Both the position numbers and the translations under genes were made by a program. 64,000 nt of DNA, taken from NCBI RefSeq assembly GCF_964340395.1, contig NC_135553.1:22189449-22253448 (forward strand), read 5' to 3'. This document shows positions 10,901 to 23,164 of this stretch, in pieces; position 1 is the stretch's first letter; the number at the start of each line of letters is the position of its first letter. This DNA comes from Glandiceps talaboti. Taxonomy: Eukaryota; Hemichordata; Enteropneusta; Spengelidae. The notes beneath the pieces were generated by a model. That model was given only the letters and a program-made list of their open reading frames with translations, ran no database searches and was not told where the DNA came from.

Positions 10901-11546
10901 ATCAAGTACTATTTTTTTAATAATTGTCTTTTTGGCAATACCTGGCAATACAGTGTCGAGCACACGATAAAACCCATGGCAAAAGGGTCCACAGTTAAAG
11001 CAACCCTTCCAGTATGAGGAAGATTAATTGTTTCTCCTTGTAAGCTTATGACTTCTTGTGTAATTTCAGAAGCCCCAAGGATAACACGTCTTTCAACAGT
11101 CGACGGGGATAGTATGGTCGCCATAGTAACGTCAAATGGGTCGGTTTGAGATACGAACAGGTATTCCGTGTACGACCTTGACCACGTTAAACAAATTCGG
11201 AAGTTGTGTAAAAATAGCACCTAAGTTCAACACACTTTTCTGTCGATATCAAAAATAACAATGTTAGAATTATTATATTTATATCATTATCGTTTCGAAC
11301 AAAGGAGAATTTGAAGAATGCGCCAGTTATGTTTTGCGGTCTTTCCTAAATGAACTATTGTTATAATAACTGCATAGTACACGTTTCACTGTGCAGACTA
11401 CACAGAAGTCCAAAAGTCAGTGAGTCAAGTTTTCACTTTGAATAAAGGGAACAAAGGCGTCACCTCTAATTATTTCTGAGCATCCGCTTGGTATAATAAA
11501 AATGTTTTGTGTTTTTTTCCTGAATGGTGTCACACAAAAGACTCAA
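10901..11546 (-). pseudogene. Inverted, broken copy of gene A promoter and exon 1
   Basis: Read on the minus strand this matches gene A from about 1638 (before the start codon) to about 2318. The Met-Ala-Thr-Ile-Leu start is kept. A deletion then removes part of the first helix, further changes follow in the GPF region, and the frame is lost. No exon 2-4 counterparts are nearby. It continues at 6855-6883 beyond the LINE insertion. It is a non-functional duplicate. Antisense transcription cannot be judged from sequence. Confidence 0.88.
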
Positions 11547-11548
11547 AG

Positions 11549-11622
11549 TAGGTCTATGAATATTATGTTTGACGGAGTAGTATTGATGTACTTTTTAGCC
11601 TGAGGAAATAAAGTTAATCATG
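11549..11622. repeat. Direct repeat, copy 2
   Basis: Second copy of the repeat at 6779-6857, ending gaggaaataaagtta. It lies directly beyond the outer edge of the inverted gene A fragment. Confidence 0.85.
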
Positions 11623-11664
11623 AGTGACATGCAAGATTTAGTAGCAGTAAAAATTCAAACATTT

Positions 11665-11913
<249 letters not shown>

Positions 11914-12473
11914 GATCTGCAAGTGTATACAATACGCTAAATTTCGTCCCCACCCCTATAATAAACATTAATGCATCGTAGTGCGTTTTAAAATACCGAA
12001 AATGGATGTTGTTATGTGACAACATTACAACAACAAGTGAATTAAATGTTTGGGGAAACACTGTATTTGTCACAAGAAGAAAGATAGCATTAGTACTGTT
12101 CAATACAAACAGGCAGAAACCAACAAGAAACTGCATATGTCACACTTCAAAAGCTAGATCGCATTTTTGCTACATTTAGCCTAAATGAAATAAACCATTT
12201 ATTATGTATTGCAACTCCATGCAGACATTCGGGCGCCAATGGTTTTCTTAGTATCAAACACCCGATGAATGGCGTGTAAATGTTCATTTGATGTCTGTAT
12301 GGTGTCATGTGTAGTCACTTAGACAAAATGTAGCAAGAAACTGTACTCATTCAATCTTGCTATCTTAAAGTGTAGTGGTTGTATCAAACAGAAAAGGTGA
12401 ACGGTATTGTGAAATTCGCTGTATGTACTAAATCTATATCAACGGGTGATGCATGTGAATTGATTATAAGGTT

Positions 12474-13457
<984 letters not shown>

Positions 13458-14029
13458 GACAATCCACTTTGAACTGTGATAGCAAGTTGTGGGAAGAAAC
13501 CATTTTCCCTAAAACTAAAAGATTTCTATGTATCATCTGTTGTGACTGAAATCATGACATCTAGAATCAAGAGAGGATAACAAGACTAGCACTCAGTGTT
13601 TTTGCTAAGGGTTGGGAACGTTGGTAACAGGAAGGGGAAATCTCGCTAAATGGGAATGCTATATTTGACCTACCTACTTTCCAAAACACTGCCACTGTAT
13701 TCACCAAGATTTAGTTAATAACAATGCTTTCAATCGAAGTATGGATAATGAACCACTGCAACATATTGATACATTTAACAAAGTAGGTTGGTGTCTTTGT
13801 ACACAATTTAATAGGGTCTGATAAAAGGAGTCACAATTGTGATACCTTCAGTCATAAAAAAAGTGTCAAATTTTGCACCTCTTACATTTACCAAGGTTTT
13901 TAGTTGTTAGAAATCATTCCATACATCTAGCCATTGTATATATTCAACAATGAATAAGTGTACCTCTGTTTTATGGCATTACCCAAGTAAACTGTTATTT
14001 AACTTTGCTGCTGTGTAGGGAAAGTCGTG
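13458..14029. other. Unassigned stretch
   Basis: Lies between the end of the gene A flank duplicate and the 3' end of the next LINE. No ORF or repeat could be recognised here. Confidence 0.5.
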
Positions 14030-14305
14030 ACTGAATGCTGAATCTTTATTCAACCAGATATAAATAAATAGAACAAAGTTGAATATAAACTCAAGTATTA
14101 CAAACCTACAATTCAAAACAAACAAAATATAACAAAAGAATACTAAATTATATCTGGTTTGGACTGTGGAAATAGTCCCAACGGACTAATCGAGTCCACA
14201 GCCCACAATTATTACTGCAATAAAATTTACAAAAAAGTCACACAGTGTCGAGAAAAAGAAAATCTATAAAGAATATACGGAATATACGGAAAAAAGAAAA
14301 CAAAA

Positions 14306-17239
14306 TCACAAAGCTGATAAGTAAGACTTTAAAGCTTTTTGAAATTTAAATCTTGAATTTATTTGTTTTAGATGATATGGCAGTGAATTCCAGTGTCTGA
14401 CTGCAGCAAATACAATGTTGTGTTGAGTAATACTGAGTCTGGCCTTCGGTATTCGGAGATTACCACTATCAGATGATCGTGTAGAATAAGTATGGGTAGG
14501 GACTTCAAAATAGGTAGTAATATTTGTAGGGAAATTATTATTTAATGAGTCAAAGATAAATAGACAGGAGGAATATTTACTGAGTTTCGGAAGTGGTAAT
14601 ATATTTAGTTGGCGAAATAAAGGATCAGAGTGTGCAGTGTAATCAGAAAATGTAATAAGTCGAACTGTTTTTTTCTGTAGGCGGAGAATGGGATTTAATA
14701 ATGTAGTGTAAGTGTTACCCCAGATTTCTAAACAGTATGTTAGATGCGGTAAGATGAAGGTGTTATAGATCATGATAAGAATTGACTTTGGTACAAAATG
14801 TCTGATACGAGAAAGGACACCAATTTTGGGGCTAATTTTTGAAATAACATTTTTCACGTGTGAATTCCAAGTAAGAGATGAGTCAATGGATATGCCAAGA
14901 TAACTTGCCGAAGTGACTTCCTCGATCATATGATGTGATAAAAACAAATTGCCTTGTAAATTAATTTTCTTTTGAGGTGTTTTAATAATCATGAAGTTAG
15001 TTTTGTTGACATTAATAGTAAGTTTGTTAGCATCACACCAAGTAGTATTGATTTTATTAAATTCAGTATTGACATTATCGAGGTTGATGGTGGTGGAGTT
15101 AAACGATTTGAATACATTAGTGTCATCAGCGAATAATCGAAAATTAAAGTAGTTAGTTGAGTTAGCAATATCGTTAATATAGATAAGAAATAGAGTTGGG
15201 CCTAAAATTGAACCTTGTGGCACTCCACATTTAATTTGTTGTGGCTCAGAAGATTTACCATCAATAACAACAACTTGTTTACGAGATTGAAAATAACTGT
15301 GAAACCATTGTAATGGTTGGCCTCTTATCCCATAAAATTCAAGCTTCTGTAGAAGGATAGTATGATCTATTGTGTCAAATGCCTTTTTCAGATCAACAAA
15401 AATACCAATAGTTGTCTGACCCTTTTCTATTTGATCCATTAAGTCAGAAATTATGTCCGCCAGAGCAAGTTTGGTGCTGTAATGTTTTCTGAACCCGTAT
15501 TGTGTATGTAAAAGTATGTCATGTTTATCTAAAAAGGACACAAACTGCTTATTAACAATAGTTTCAAAAACCTTACTAAAAACTGGTAAAACTGAAATAG
15601 GGCGATAGTTTCCTACATCAAGAGGACAGCCCTTTTTGTACAAAGAAGTAACTTTGGCAAGTTTTAAAGCGTCTGGAAAACATCCACTAAGAAATGAACG
15701 GTTGATGATATGTGCTAGGGGATGAGAAATATACTCGGCAGCGTCTTTAACAAGAAGAGGGTGAATCAAATCAAGGCCATGAGCCTTATTGGGGTCAAGT
15801 GCGAGTAAAACTTTGACAACGTCTTCTGCAACAATCGGTCTGAAGAAAAAAGACTCGTTGTGGTTTCTATGCAAATAAGGACGAAAATCAACACTGGAAG
15901 TGATTTTTGAGGCGAGGTTTGGACCAATGTTTGTGAAATAATTGCAAAAGACGTCTGCCATATTTGCACTATCTGTAATTGTCTCACCATTCTCAAGCTT
16001 TAATTGATTAGGAGAGAAACCTTTCGTGTTGCTGTTGATAATTTCATTGATAACTTGCCATGTTTTTCCAGAGTTGCCCTGTGCCTTAGTAAATTTATTA
16101 CAAAAATACAGTTTCTTTGCTTGTTTCAAAAGTTTTGTTAAAATGTTTCTATACTTCCTATAATGACTTGTGATATTTTCATTTCGTGGAGATTTTTTTG
16201 CTTTTGAGTACATAGAGTGTTTCTTCCTTATTGAAATAAGCAGTCCTTTTGTCAACCATGATTTATGAATTGTCTCTTTGCGACATTTACTAATTTTTAC
16301 TGGCGCATGCTTTGATGCCACACTGTAATATTTATCATAAAACAATTCATATGCAAGTTCTGGATCTAGACAATCATATATTGGTTGCCAACTGACACTG
16401 CCCAATTCATTGAGAAAATTGTCACGGTTGTATCGAGAAAAGTCATGACGAGAGTTATATCTAGCGTTCTTAAAAACATGATTCAAATTCCTTATTCTTG
16501 CAAAAATAGCTAAATGATCAGCGATATCTGTATCAATGGTGCCACAATCTAAAAAATAATTTGTAATGTTAGTAATTATATGGTCGATTGTGGTACTGGT
16601 ATGATCAGTTACTCTCGTCGGAATATTGATAAGTTGTTCAAAGCTATGAGAATTCAAAAGACTTAAATAAGATGTTGTTATGCTTGAACAGGACTCAACA
16701 TCTATGTTGATATCCCCCACAAAAAGACATTTTTTGTTCTTTGAAGAGAAATGGTTCAGAATGTTGTCAAGACTTTCTAAAAAATTTGTGACAGATGTGT
16801 TGGGTTTTCTGTAAATTACACCCATAACAATGTTCGTCTTGCCAATGGTAACTTCAACAAAGACTGACTCTGAGTTTACAATATGTAAATTTGTAACCTT
16901 TGTTTGCGGTAATGAGGAATGCACATATAATGCGACGCCGCCACCTGGCGACGAATCTCTGTGAGTGAGGTGTAAATTGTAAGATGGCAATTCAAACATC
17001 GAACAATCAGAAGTATTGCATAACCAAGTTTCTGAGAGTGCAATTATCGGAAAATTATGATTGAAAACATTTAAAAGAGAGAGGAACTCATCAAAATGTT
17101 TGTTAACTGACCTAATATTGAGATGAAAAACTGATAATGAAGTGAAATCGACCTCCCTAAAATTACCTTGATTGAAATCATCGACAGTAAATGATGCACA
17201 GTTCGATTTGACAGTGTCTTCTTGTAAAACAGAATTCAT
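14306..17239 (-). CDS. LINE ORF2: endonuclease-reverse transcriptase
   Basis: 977 aa from an ATG with no interruption. The endonuclease domain shows LNIRSVNKHFDEF, ALSETWL, GVIYRKPNT, VGDINIDV and ADHLAI (roughly 37-240). The RT (roughly 480-750) shows NYRPISVLPVFSKVFE, VDLKKAFDTIDH, GVPQGSILGP and the catalytic LFADDTNVF. The C-terminus ends in the WNSLPYHLK block followed by FKKALKSYL-like residues. Together these nick DNA and copy the element RNA. Open ORF1 and ORF2 suggest a young copy. Confidence 0.92.
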   Translation of the reverse strand: MNSVLQEDTVKSNCASFTVDDFNQGNFREVDFTSLSVFHLNIRSVNKHFDEFLSLLNVFNHNFPIIALSETWLCNTSDCSMFELPSYNLHLTHRDSSPGGGVALYVHSSLPQTKVTNLHIVNSESVFVEVTIGKTNIVMGVIYRKPNTSVTNFLESLDNILNHFSSKNKKCLFVGDINIDVESCSSITTSYLSLLNSHSFEQLINIPTRVTDHTSTTIDHIITNITNYFLDCGTIDTDIADHLAIFARIRNLNHVFKNARYNSRHDFSRYNRDNFLNELGSVSWQPIYDCLDPELAYELFYDKYYSVASKHAPVKISKCRKETIHKSWLTKGLLISIRKKHSMYSKAKKSPRNENITSHYRKYRNILTKLLKQAKKLYFCNKFTKAQGNSGKTWQVINEIINSNTKGFSPNQLKLENGETITDSANMADVFCNYFTNIGPNLASKITSSVDFRPYLHRNHNESFFFRPIVAEDVVKVLLALDPNKAHGLDLIHPLLVKDAAEYISHPLAHIINRSFLSGCFPDALKLAKVTSLYKKGCPLDVGNYRPISVLPVFSKVFETIVNKQFVSFLDKHDILLHTQYGFRKHYSTKLALADIISDLMDQIEKGQTTIGIFVDLKKAFDTIDHTILLQKLEFYGIRGQPLQWFHSYFQSRKQVVVIDGKSSEPQQIKCGVPQGSILGPTLFLIYINDIANSTNYFNFRLFADDTNVFKSFNSTTINLDNVNTEFNKINTTWCDANKLTINVNKTNFMIIKTPQKKINLQGNLFLSHHMIEEVTSASYLGISIDSSLTWNSHVKNVISKISPKIGVLSRIRHFVPKSILIMIYNTFILPHLTYCLEIWGNTYTTLLNPILRLQKKTVRLITFSDYTAHSDPLFRQLNILPLPKLSKYSSCLFIFDSLNNNFPTNITTYFEVPTHTYSTRSSDSGNLRIPKARLSITQHNIVFAAVRHWNSLPYHLKQINSRFKFQKALKSYLSAL

Positions 17240-17264
17240 GACAGGAAAACGTGTCCTTGCAAAG

Positions 17265-18059
17265 TCAGTTCATTCGTCCAATAGCTGTTGCCGATGAGAC
17301 TGTAATGGTTTCTGATTCCCCATCTTTTCTTGTAAATATTTTACCATTACTTGTCCAGATGAATTTCCATTTCAGTTGTTTCCTTCGCTCGTTTACCTGG
17401 TGGAATAGGCGTTTCATTGTTGGCGTCAGGTTTTCATTTATATAGATGTAAGCGTTACTGTCTCCAAGGTGAAGTTGATTTGGGGTTGTCCCACGAAGTT
17501 TTTTTCTCGCATAGTAAATGTTATTTCGAACAGACCTCCGAACAAATTTAACGATTATCGATGCAGGCCGTCCCTGTTGAGCATTTCGGATCGCCAGGCG
17601 ATGACTTATATCTATATCGTTATGCGTGATACTTACACCAACAGCAGCAGCTACCCGTATAACAATATCGTCAGTGTCTTCTTCATTTCTTTGTGGAATA
17701 CCAGCTATTTCAAGATTGTTACGCCGGCTGTATTGCTGTAGATCGTGTAGTTCGTTTTGTGTATTACACAAATCCCGCTGCGTAGCAGTGAGTTTATCTT
17801 GAAGTCTGCTGTTGTCGGCTTTCAGTTGAGTAGTGTCTGATTTAATTTCATTTATTTGTTCACGAAAATCTTCAAAATACTCACTTACGTAGTCTACTGA
17901 GTTTTGAACTTCTGACAAACGACTTTCGATAGTGGATATCTTTTCAATCTGTTTTCCAAGGTGAGCTAGGGTTCCCAATATTTCTGACAGCTGGGTTTGG
18001 ATATCCGTGCCTTGTGTCGACTCGGTAGTGGTAAGTGACGTTTCTTTCGAGTCTGCCAT
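17265..18059 (-). CDS. LINE ORF1 protein (coiled coil plus L1-type RNA-binding fold)
   Basis: 264 aa from the ATG at 18059 (MADSKETS). The frame is open a further 15 codons upstream with no ATG. A long heptad-like coiled coil occupies about residues 30-115. It is followed by a segment starting RRNNLEIAGIP (about 123 on), with ISHRLAIRN and VKFVRRSVRNNIYYARKKL, typical of the L1 ORF1p/transposase_22 family. The likely role is binding the element RNA as trimers. It ends 25 nt before ORF2. No PHD finger is present, unlike the LINE at 6884. Confidence 0.85.
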   Translation of the reverse strand: MADSKETSLTTTESTQGTDIQTQLSEILGTLAHLGKQIEKISTIESRLSEVQNSVDYVSEYFEDFREQINEIKSDTTQLKADNSRLQDKLTATQRDLCNTQNELHDLQQYSRRNNLEIAGIPQRNEEDTDDIVIRVAAAVGVSITHNDIDISHRLAIRNAQQGRPASIIVKFVRRSVRNNIYYARKKLRGTTPNQLHLGDSNAYIYINENLTPTMKRLFHQVNERRKQLKWKFIWTSNGKIFTRKDGESETITVSSATAIGRMN

Positions 18060-18317
18060 CTTGGTTCGCTTTGTTTCTGGGCTAAGTTCACTGCTAGAAT
18101 TCACGTTTTGACTACTATAGTACTGAAGCTAAATGTATGTCATTGCATTAATACAAGTTTAGTAAACTAATGTATCAACATGTTGCCTCAATTGGAAGCA
18201 CTGTGACAGAATAGATAAGTATTTTGTAAATAAGATTTATCAGATGGCAGTACTACAGTAAGTAACCATAATTTATATATACATGCAAGTTAAAACTTTA
18301 TTACTACTCTAAAGTTT

Positions 18318-18466
18318 TCAAAAAATCCTAGCTTTCAACCCAAGTTCACAGGTGTTTTGGGATGTACACTCTAGTTACATTGTTTATGTATGTGTGACTT
18401 CAAAATAATGTATCAGTTAGAAGGTATAGTGTAACAGTTTATGGGTTGAAAGCTAGGAGTTTTTAA
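18318..18466. repeat. Foldback: paired tcctagctttcaaccca arms
   Basis: Inverted arms at about 18324-18343 and 18443-18462 share 17-20 bases around cctagctttcaaccca. They enclose about 100 bp. This is a small hairpin or MITE-like unit. Confidence 0.7.
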
Positions 18467-18484
18467 AGCAATTTAGTGCAGTAC

Positions 18485-18700
18485 AAAATTACTAATTATG
18501 TTTACTACCAAACCATAGTGACTATAGAGTTTCAATTATGCTTTTTACATTCAAATGTTTTATCTTACAAATATCGCAATATAAAATGCAGACGCTAATA
18601 GCATACATTGTGAACACAAATCAACATCACTGTGAAATGAAACGAGGAAGATTCACAGTGAGATAAAATTTCGCATTTCATTAGAGCACACGTTACATGT
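18485..18700 (-). repeat. Interspersed repeat, inverted relative to 52690-53380
   Basis: Contains ttactaccaaaccatagtga and gtgaacacaaatcaaca, followed by agattcacagtgagataaaa. The same blocks occur on the other strand in the sulfatase intron at 52730-52970. It is a dispersed family of unknown class. The stretch 18700-19440 shows no gene. Confidence 0.7.
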
Positions 18701-19444
18701 ATAAGTGTGTGTATTTATGAACACACTATCGTGTGTGCATTTTGGTTTGTGAAATTCATAACGTTGTGTGAGATGTAAAAATCAGTAATTGAATAAAACT
18801 TTCAACTCCATAGTCTTTCTGGTTTGGTAGTAACTAACTATTTTGAAATGTACTCGTACACAAGGTTTATCATTGTATCAAAATAACATTTATTTATAAC
18901 ACATACATGTATTACACAATACAACAAATGTACATATGTGCCAGATTACTTGCACTGGTATGTGTGCATAATTGTGATATTTGCACTGAAGTGCACTACT
19001 ATATTATTGTATACCTTGCTAATGAGGACGTGATCGTTTATTCTACATGAAAAGGTGTGATCACAGTGTCATTTTTACGTAAATTTGTGGTTTCAGATAA
19101 ACATATGTAATAATAACAATTTCATGCCGTGTGAGTATTTACACTCGTGCTTGCCGTGTCTCATGCAGCACTTTCACTCGTGAAAAGTACTGCCATAGAG
19201 AACACAACAAGCATTGGTACAAATACTCTCGAGTACACCATACATGTACGTGTACTTGCGTGTCATGGGGTTCTTTCACAGTATTCCATTTCTTTCCAAA
19301 TTATTTACAAAACATTGACTCCATGTTTCTGTGAAGTATTTCTTTTCATAATCATATACACAAATGTATATTTATTACATATAGCAATATTTCTCTTTAC
19401 ATATATTCATACATGTATATATCATTGCAAAAATTGTATTTTAT

Positions 19445-19830
19445 CTTAAGGAGATCTATATACAATACCTTGGTATGGGATTCTAGTATATGAAGTATGT
19501 GTATATATTTGGCAGTACTTATTTTGATAGTAATATTTATATGTAACTATTACAATGTAATTTGTTTAATACATGTGAAGAAATGATTGACAACGGTGCT
19601 TAATATTTTCATCACACTATCACTTACTTTGGTAATTTTTAAAAACTAAGTTTTAATACCTTCATATCGGATTCTAGTATATGAAGTACATGTATATAGT
19701 AGCCAATACTTATTTTGATAGCAATATTTACGTTGTATTACAATGCAATATTTATAATACTGCAATATTTTCTATTACATAATATGAAGACAAACTTCAA
19801 CAAGGGTGTTAAATATTGCCTACAATATTT
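19445..19830. repeat. Degenerate tandem duplication of about 190 bp
   Basis: Two copies start with ataccttggtatgggattct (about 19468) and taccttcatatcggattcta (about 19658). Both share ttctagtatatgaagta and acttattttgatag. It is AT-rich and lies next to the 3' side of the DDE transposon. Confidence 0.75.
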
Positions 19831-20004
19831 ATTGACAAAGCTTTTAAGTACTTCTCAGTAATAGTTAAACTTTTTAAGATCAAGCTTTTATTGTACATAT
19901 TGTGATAATACAATGTATTGGAAACATACTTGTTGAGTTCACTTGGTATTGTTACATAATAAAAGTATGCCTTTTCACTGATACACAATCTCATGGTTAT
20001 TCAT

Positions 20005-20722
20005 CTATTCTGCTATTAAAGGTGGAAGAAAGTTTGTTAACACTGCACATACATAGAACATCTGATTTGCTAGTCCACACAAGGAAATTGGAATAGGTCT
20101 ATCAAATATGTGGTAATTCTTTATTCTCTCCATACACCTTTCAACATGAATCCTAACAGACGCTATACTACGAGTTTCAATGACATCCTCTACAGACATC
20201 TGTTGTCCTGCAGTCACAAATGAAGGAATATTCAGAATTGCTCCTGATTCTGCCAATTCGTCATGAATGTCAAATCCTTTGTCGGCCATAACACCATCAC
20301 CTTTCTCTAGTTTGGCTGGTAAACCACTCAATTTAGTCAGTTCATTGTCTGATATTGATCCTGAAATGTTACAGAAAAGGGAAATTATACACTCAGATTA
20401 AACAATGATAGATATTTGAAATAGATGAAATAAGAATTTTTTTCCCAAGTTTACATTCACCGAAGAGAGGTTCACACACCCCTATTAACAAGCACATATA
20501 CGATATAACCAGACTGGCAAGTTGTGTGTATATTACATTTATATAAATTTACATGGTGAGTATTAATATATGTTGTGATTTCTACAATATTCTACAATTA
20601 ACAAGTTACATGAAACTGGTCAGAGTTCCTTTGGTACAACTGGGATGTATGTTGATCATATTGATTAAAATTGTATAAAAAAGGGACATGACAACAAAAT
20701 CTACCCTTCCCCCACCCACCCC

Positions 20723-20758
<36 letters not shown>

Positions 20759-21998
20759 TTTTAGATCCAGTAGACGACACAGTTTGAATCATATTTGCCT
20801 ACAGTTTTCCTTTAGAAATGTTATTTATTCTAATACAACATTTTACAGTAAAATCATCAGAAAATTCCTCATACCTGTGTAAATATCTGATACAAATGAC
20901 ACTGTTCCACTCGGTGTGATTCCTACGAGGGCTTTCACTGTATTTCTGCTTTCGTAGCATGAGTAAGTGAGACACTGTAAGTCCGGAGATGACGGTTTTT
21001 CTATTTGGATTTCAGTTACATCTATAATCACTCTCGTTGCTGGATATTTTTCTTTGAAGCACTGAGGCATATTCATGTCCACCAATTCACGTGATGGCCA
21101 TATGTCAATGTGCTTCATTTCATAATAGATCAGATCAATCCATTTATTACAAATTCTCGATACCGTTGAAGTAAAAATGTCAAAGCGATCTGCCAGGTCC
21201 CTAGCAAACAAACCCAGTCTTAATCGGCACATAACCAAGAAAAGCTGGTTCATAGGTTTCAGTTTGTCCTTGGGCGTTGTTATGTGGTATACAGATACCC
21301 CTAGAAGGTCGTAAAACACTTTGAATCTGTCAAAGTCTGGAAAGCCTGTATAGAATGAAATGTCGTCATCACTGTTTTTAAATCTGTCGATTCCAAACAC
21401 CCTTTCTCTTAAAAGTTCAATACTGTCTTTGAGGTGACTGTTCTCTCGACGTAGTTGATCTTTTTCTATCTCCATCTCACTTACTGTATTTTTCAGCTGT
21501 GTATTTTCCTCCTGGTATTGATACATCTTGTCTTCTTTTAGCTTCACATTCTCGGCCATCTTGTTCAACTTCTCATACAACACATCAATTTCTTCGCTTC
21601 TTTCGATTCTTCATCGGTATCAAAATTTGTAGAATTAGATGGCCCCAGTCCTCCATTATTAACCCTGAGTGGCTTACGTTCCTTTGGTGATTTTCTAAGT
21701 TCCTTGAACTTTGTCCAGGGGACCGGAAAATACTTGGAAGATGACTCCCGTATTGCTTCTCACCACCCTCATAATGTACGCTACAAATACGAGTATTTCG
21801 GGACTTCGATCACCTTCAGCGTCGAACGAGAATATTGAAATGTCTCAGTAGTTTCTCTTGTCTCGGTAGTCGGTAAAAATGCAGGTCCTTGTTTTTAGTC
21901 GGGTTGTTGTGACATTTCGGGACGCAGCAGTTCAACGGCATTATAATAACAGTGGACCCAGGAACCGTATGACAAACAAAACAAAACAAAACAAACAA
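20005..21998 (-). pseudogene. THAP + DDE_4 transposase of a DNA transposon, decayed
   Basis: An N-terminal THAP zinc-finger start (MPLNCCVPKCHNN...LHFYRLP, from about 21939) runs into a stop, and the rest of the finger is missing. The linker (ELRKSPKERKPL) is one frame off from the following ORF, with a shift near 21600. From about 21583 come a coiled coil, an HTH_Tnp_4-like segment (FDIFTSTVSRICNKW) and the DDE core. A GT-AG intron (20874 to 20361) splits the core in phase 1. The presumed catalytic acids are the D in VIIDVTEI, the D in VMADKGFD and the E in VHVERCMERI. It resembles Harbinger or ISL2EU-type transposases. The core is intact but the DNA-binding end is broken, so it is unlikely to be autonomous. 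Confidence 0.82.
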
Positions 21999-22017
21999 AT
22001 AAATAAATAAATAAATA
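21961..22017. repeat. AAAC/AAAT simple repeat
   Basis: A short tract of aaacaaaac units passes into aaat units at the junction between the THAP transposon and the L1-like fragment. Confidence 0.85.
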
Positions 22018-22074
22018 AACTATCAAATAAATGACAAATGAACAAGCAAACGAACGACAAGTATAGGGACAAAT

Positions 22075-22995
22075 AAAAAATAAACAGATAGTCGTGTTTT
22101 TTGTACCCATCACTATAAAAAAAACCTCTAGAATCATTTTTCAACATGTTTGACAACATCAGCAGGTACAGGCAAAACAAGCTAATATAAAAGATTTGAC
22201 AAACCTAAACTTTTGATAATCAAAATTTTACCAAAAATAGTTAAATTTCTCATTTTCCAGGAGTGAAAGGCGTTACTTAATTTCTTTATCTTTGGTTCCC
22301 AATTTAACTGATCACACTTATCCTTATCATATCCAATGTACACACCCAGCACTTTGACAAGTTCTGTTGGCCATTGAATTTGGCCGGGGTTATTGTTTTT
22401 CTACAGCCCATTGATTTACCTATCCATACAGCTTCAGTGTTATCCTTATTCATCTTTAAACCCGATAATTTCTCAAATTCATCCATAATACATAACACTC
22501 CTTGCACATATTTCTCATTTTTTTTTTACAAATACTGTAGTGTCGTCCGCTAGTTGTGTAATACCAGCTTCATTTTGGTGATTGAGCTCTGGTATGTCAA
22601 TACCATCGATCTCTGAACACTGTCTTATTTTGCACGCTAGTATTTCTACACAAAGTATAAAACAGTTGTGCACTTAAAGGACACCCTTGTCGAACTCCCC
22701 TTTCTAACTTGAAAAATTTCGTCATCCATCCACAATTATTTATACAGCTTTATATATTGTTATACATAACTTTGAACCATTTCCGAAAATTTTCTCCAAA
22801 ATGGAATAAATGCAATACTTCCTGAATATAATTCCAATCGACAGAATCGAATGCTTTTTCAAAGTCAATATAGATTACAACTCCTGGGACATTTTCTCTT
22901 AAAGTATAATCATACATATCCTCAATTAATCTTATCACTTCGCTTGCTTGTCTACCTTTCATATATCCAACTTGGTCAGCGTCAGGCTTTTTACG
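22075..22995 (-). pseudogene. Decayed L1/Tx1-like reverse transcriptase fragment
   Basis: Minus-strand pieces in shifting frames spell the RT order. DADQVGYMKGRQ and IDFEKAFDSVDW lie at 23016-22750, then GVRQGCPLSAQLF, then the catalytic QLADDTTVF near 22540. GLKMNKDNTEAVWIG lies near 22430, and the thumb-like LTIFGKILIIKSLGL near 22210. At least three frameshifts and a 5' truncation are visible. It is a dead fragment of a LINE of the L1 lineage, distinct from the two CR1/L2-type elements. Confidence 0.85.
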
Positions 22996-23164
22996 GGTCA
23001 AATGATAGCAATACAAGTTAAGATTATATGAGCTTGAAGCGGCAGTAAACTGTACACACTAAAAATCTTGTTTGTTTTTAACACAATGAAGAGAAAGGTA
23101 TTTTGATATAAATCATTTCGAAAAAAACAAACTCTTGGTACCTCGAGGTTTAAAAGTCGTGACC

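Larger units (their letters stand above)
14030..18120 (-). mobile_element. Second LINE with two open ORFs
   Basis: A non-LTR retrotransposon of about 4.1 kb on the minus strand: ORF1 (18059-17265), a 25-nt gap, ORF2 (17239-14306), then a 3' UTR ending with a short tandem attcagcattcag-like tail and an AATAAA just before it. The outer limits are estimates because no target-site duplication was found. The RT and the repeated non-poly(A) tail point to the CR1/L2 group. It differs clearly from the LINE at 6884. Confidence 0.82.
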
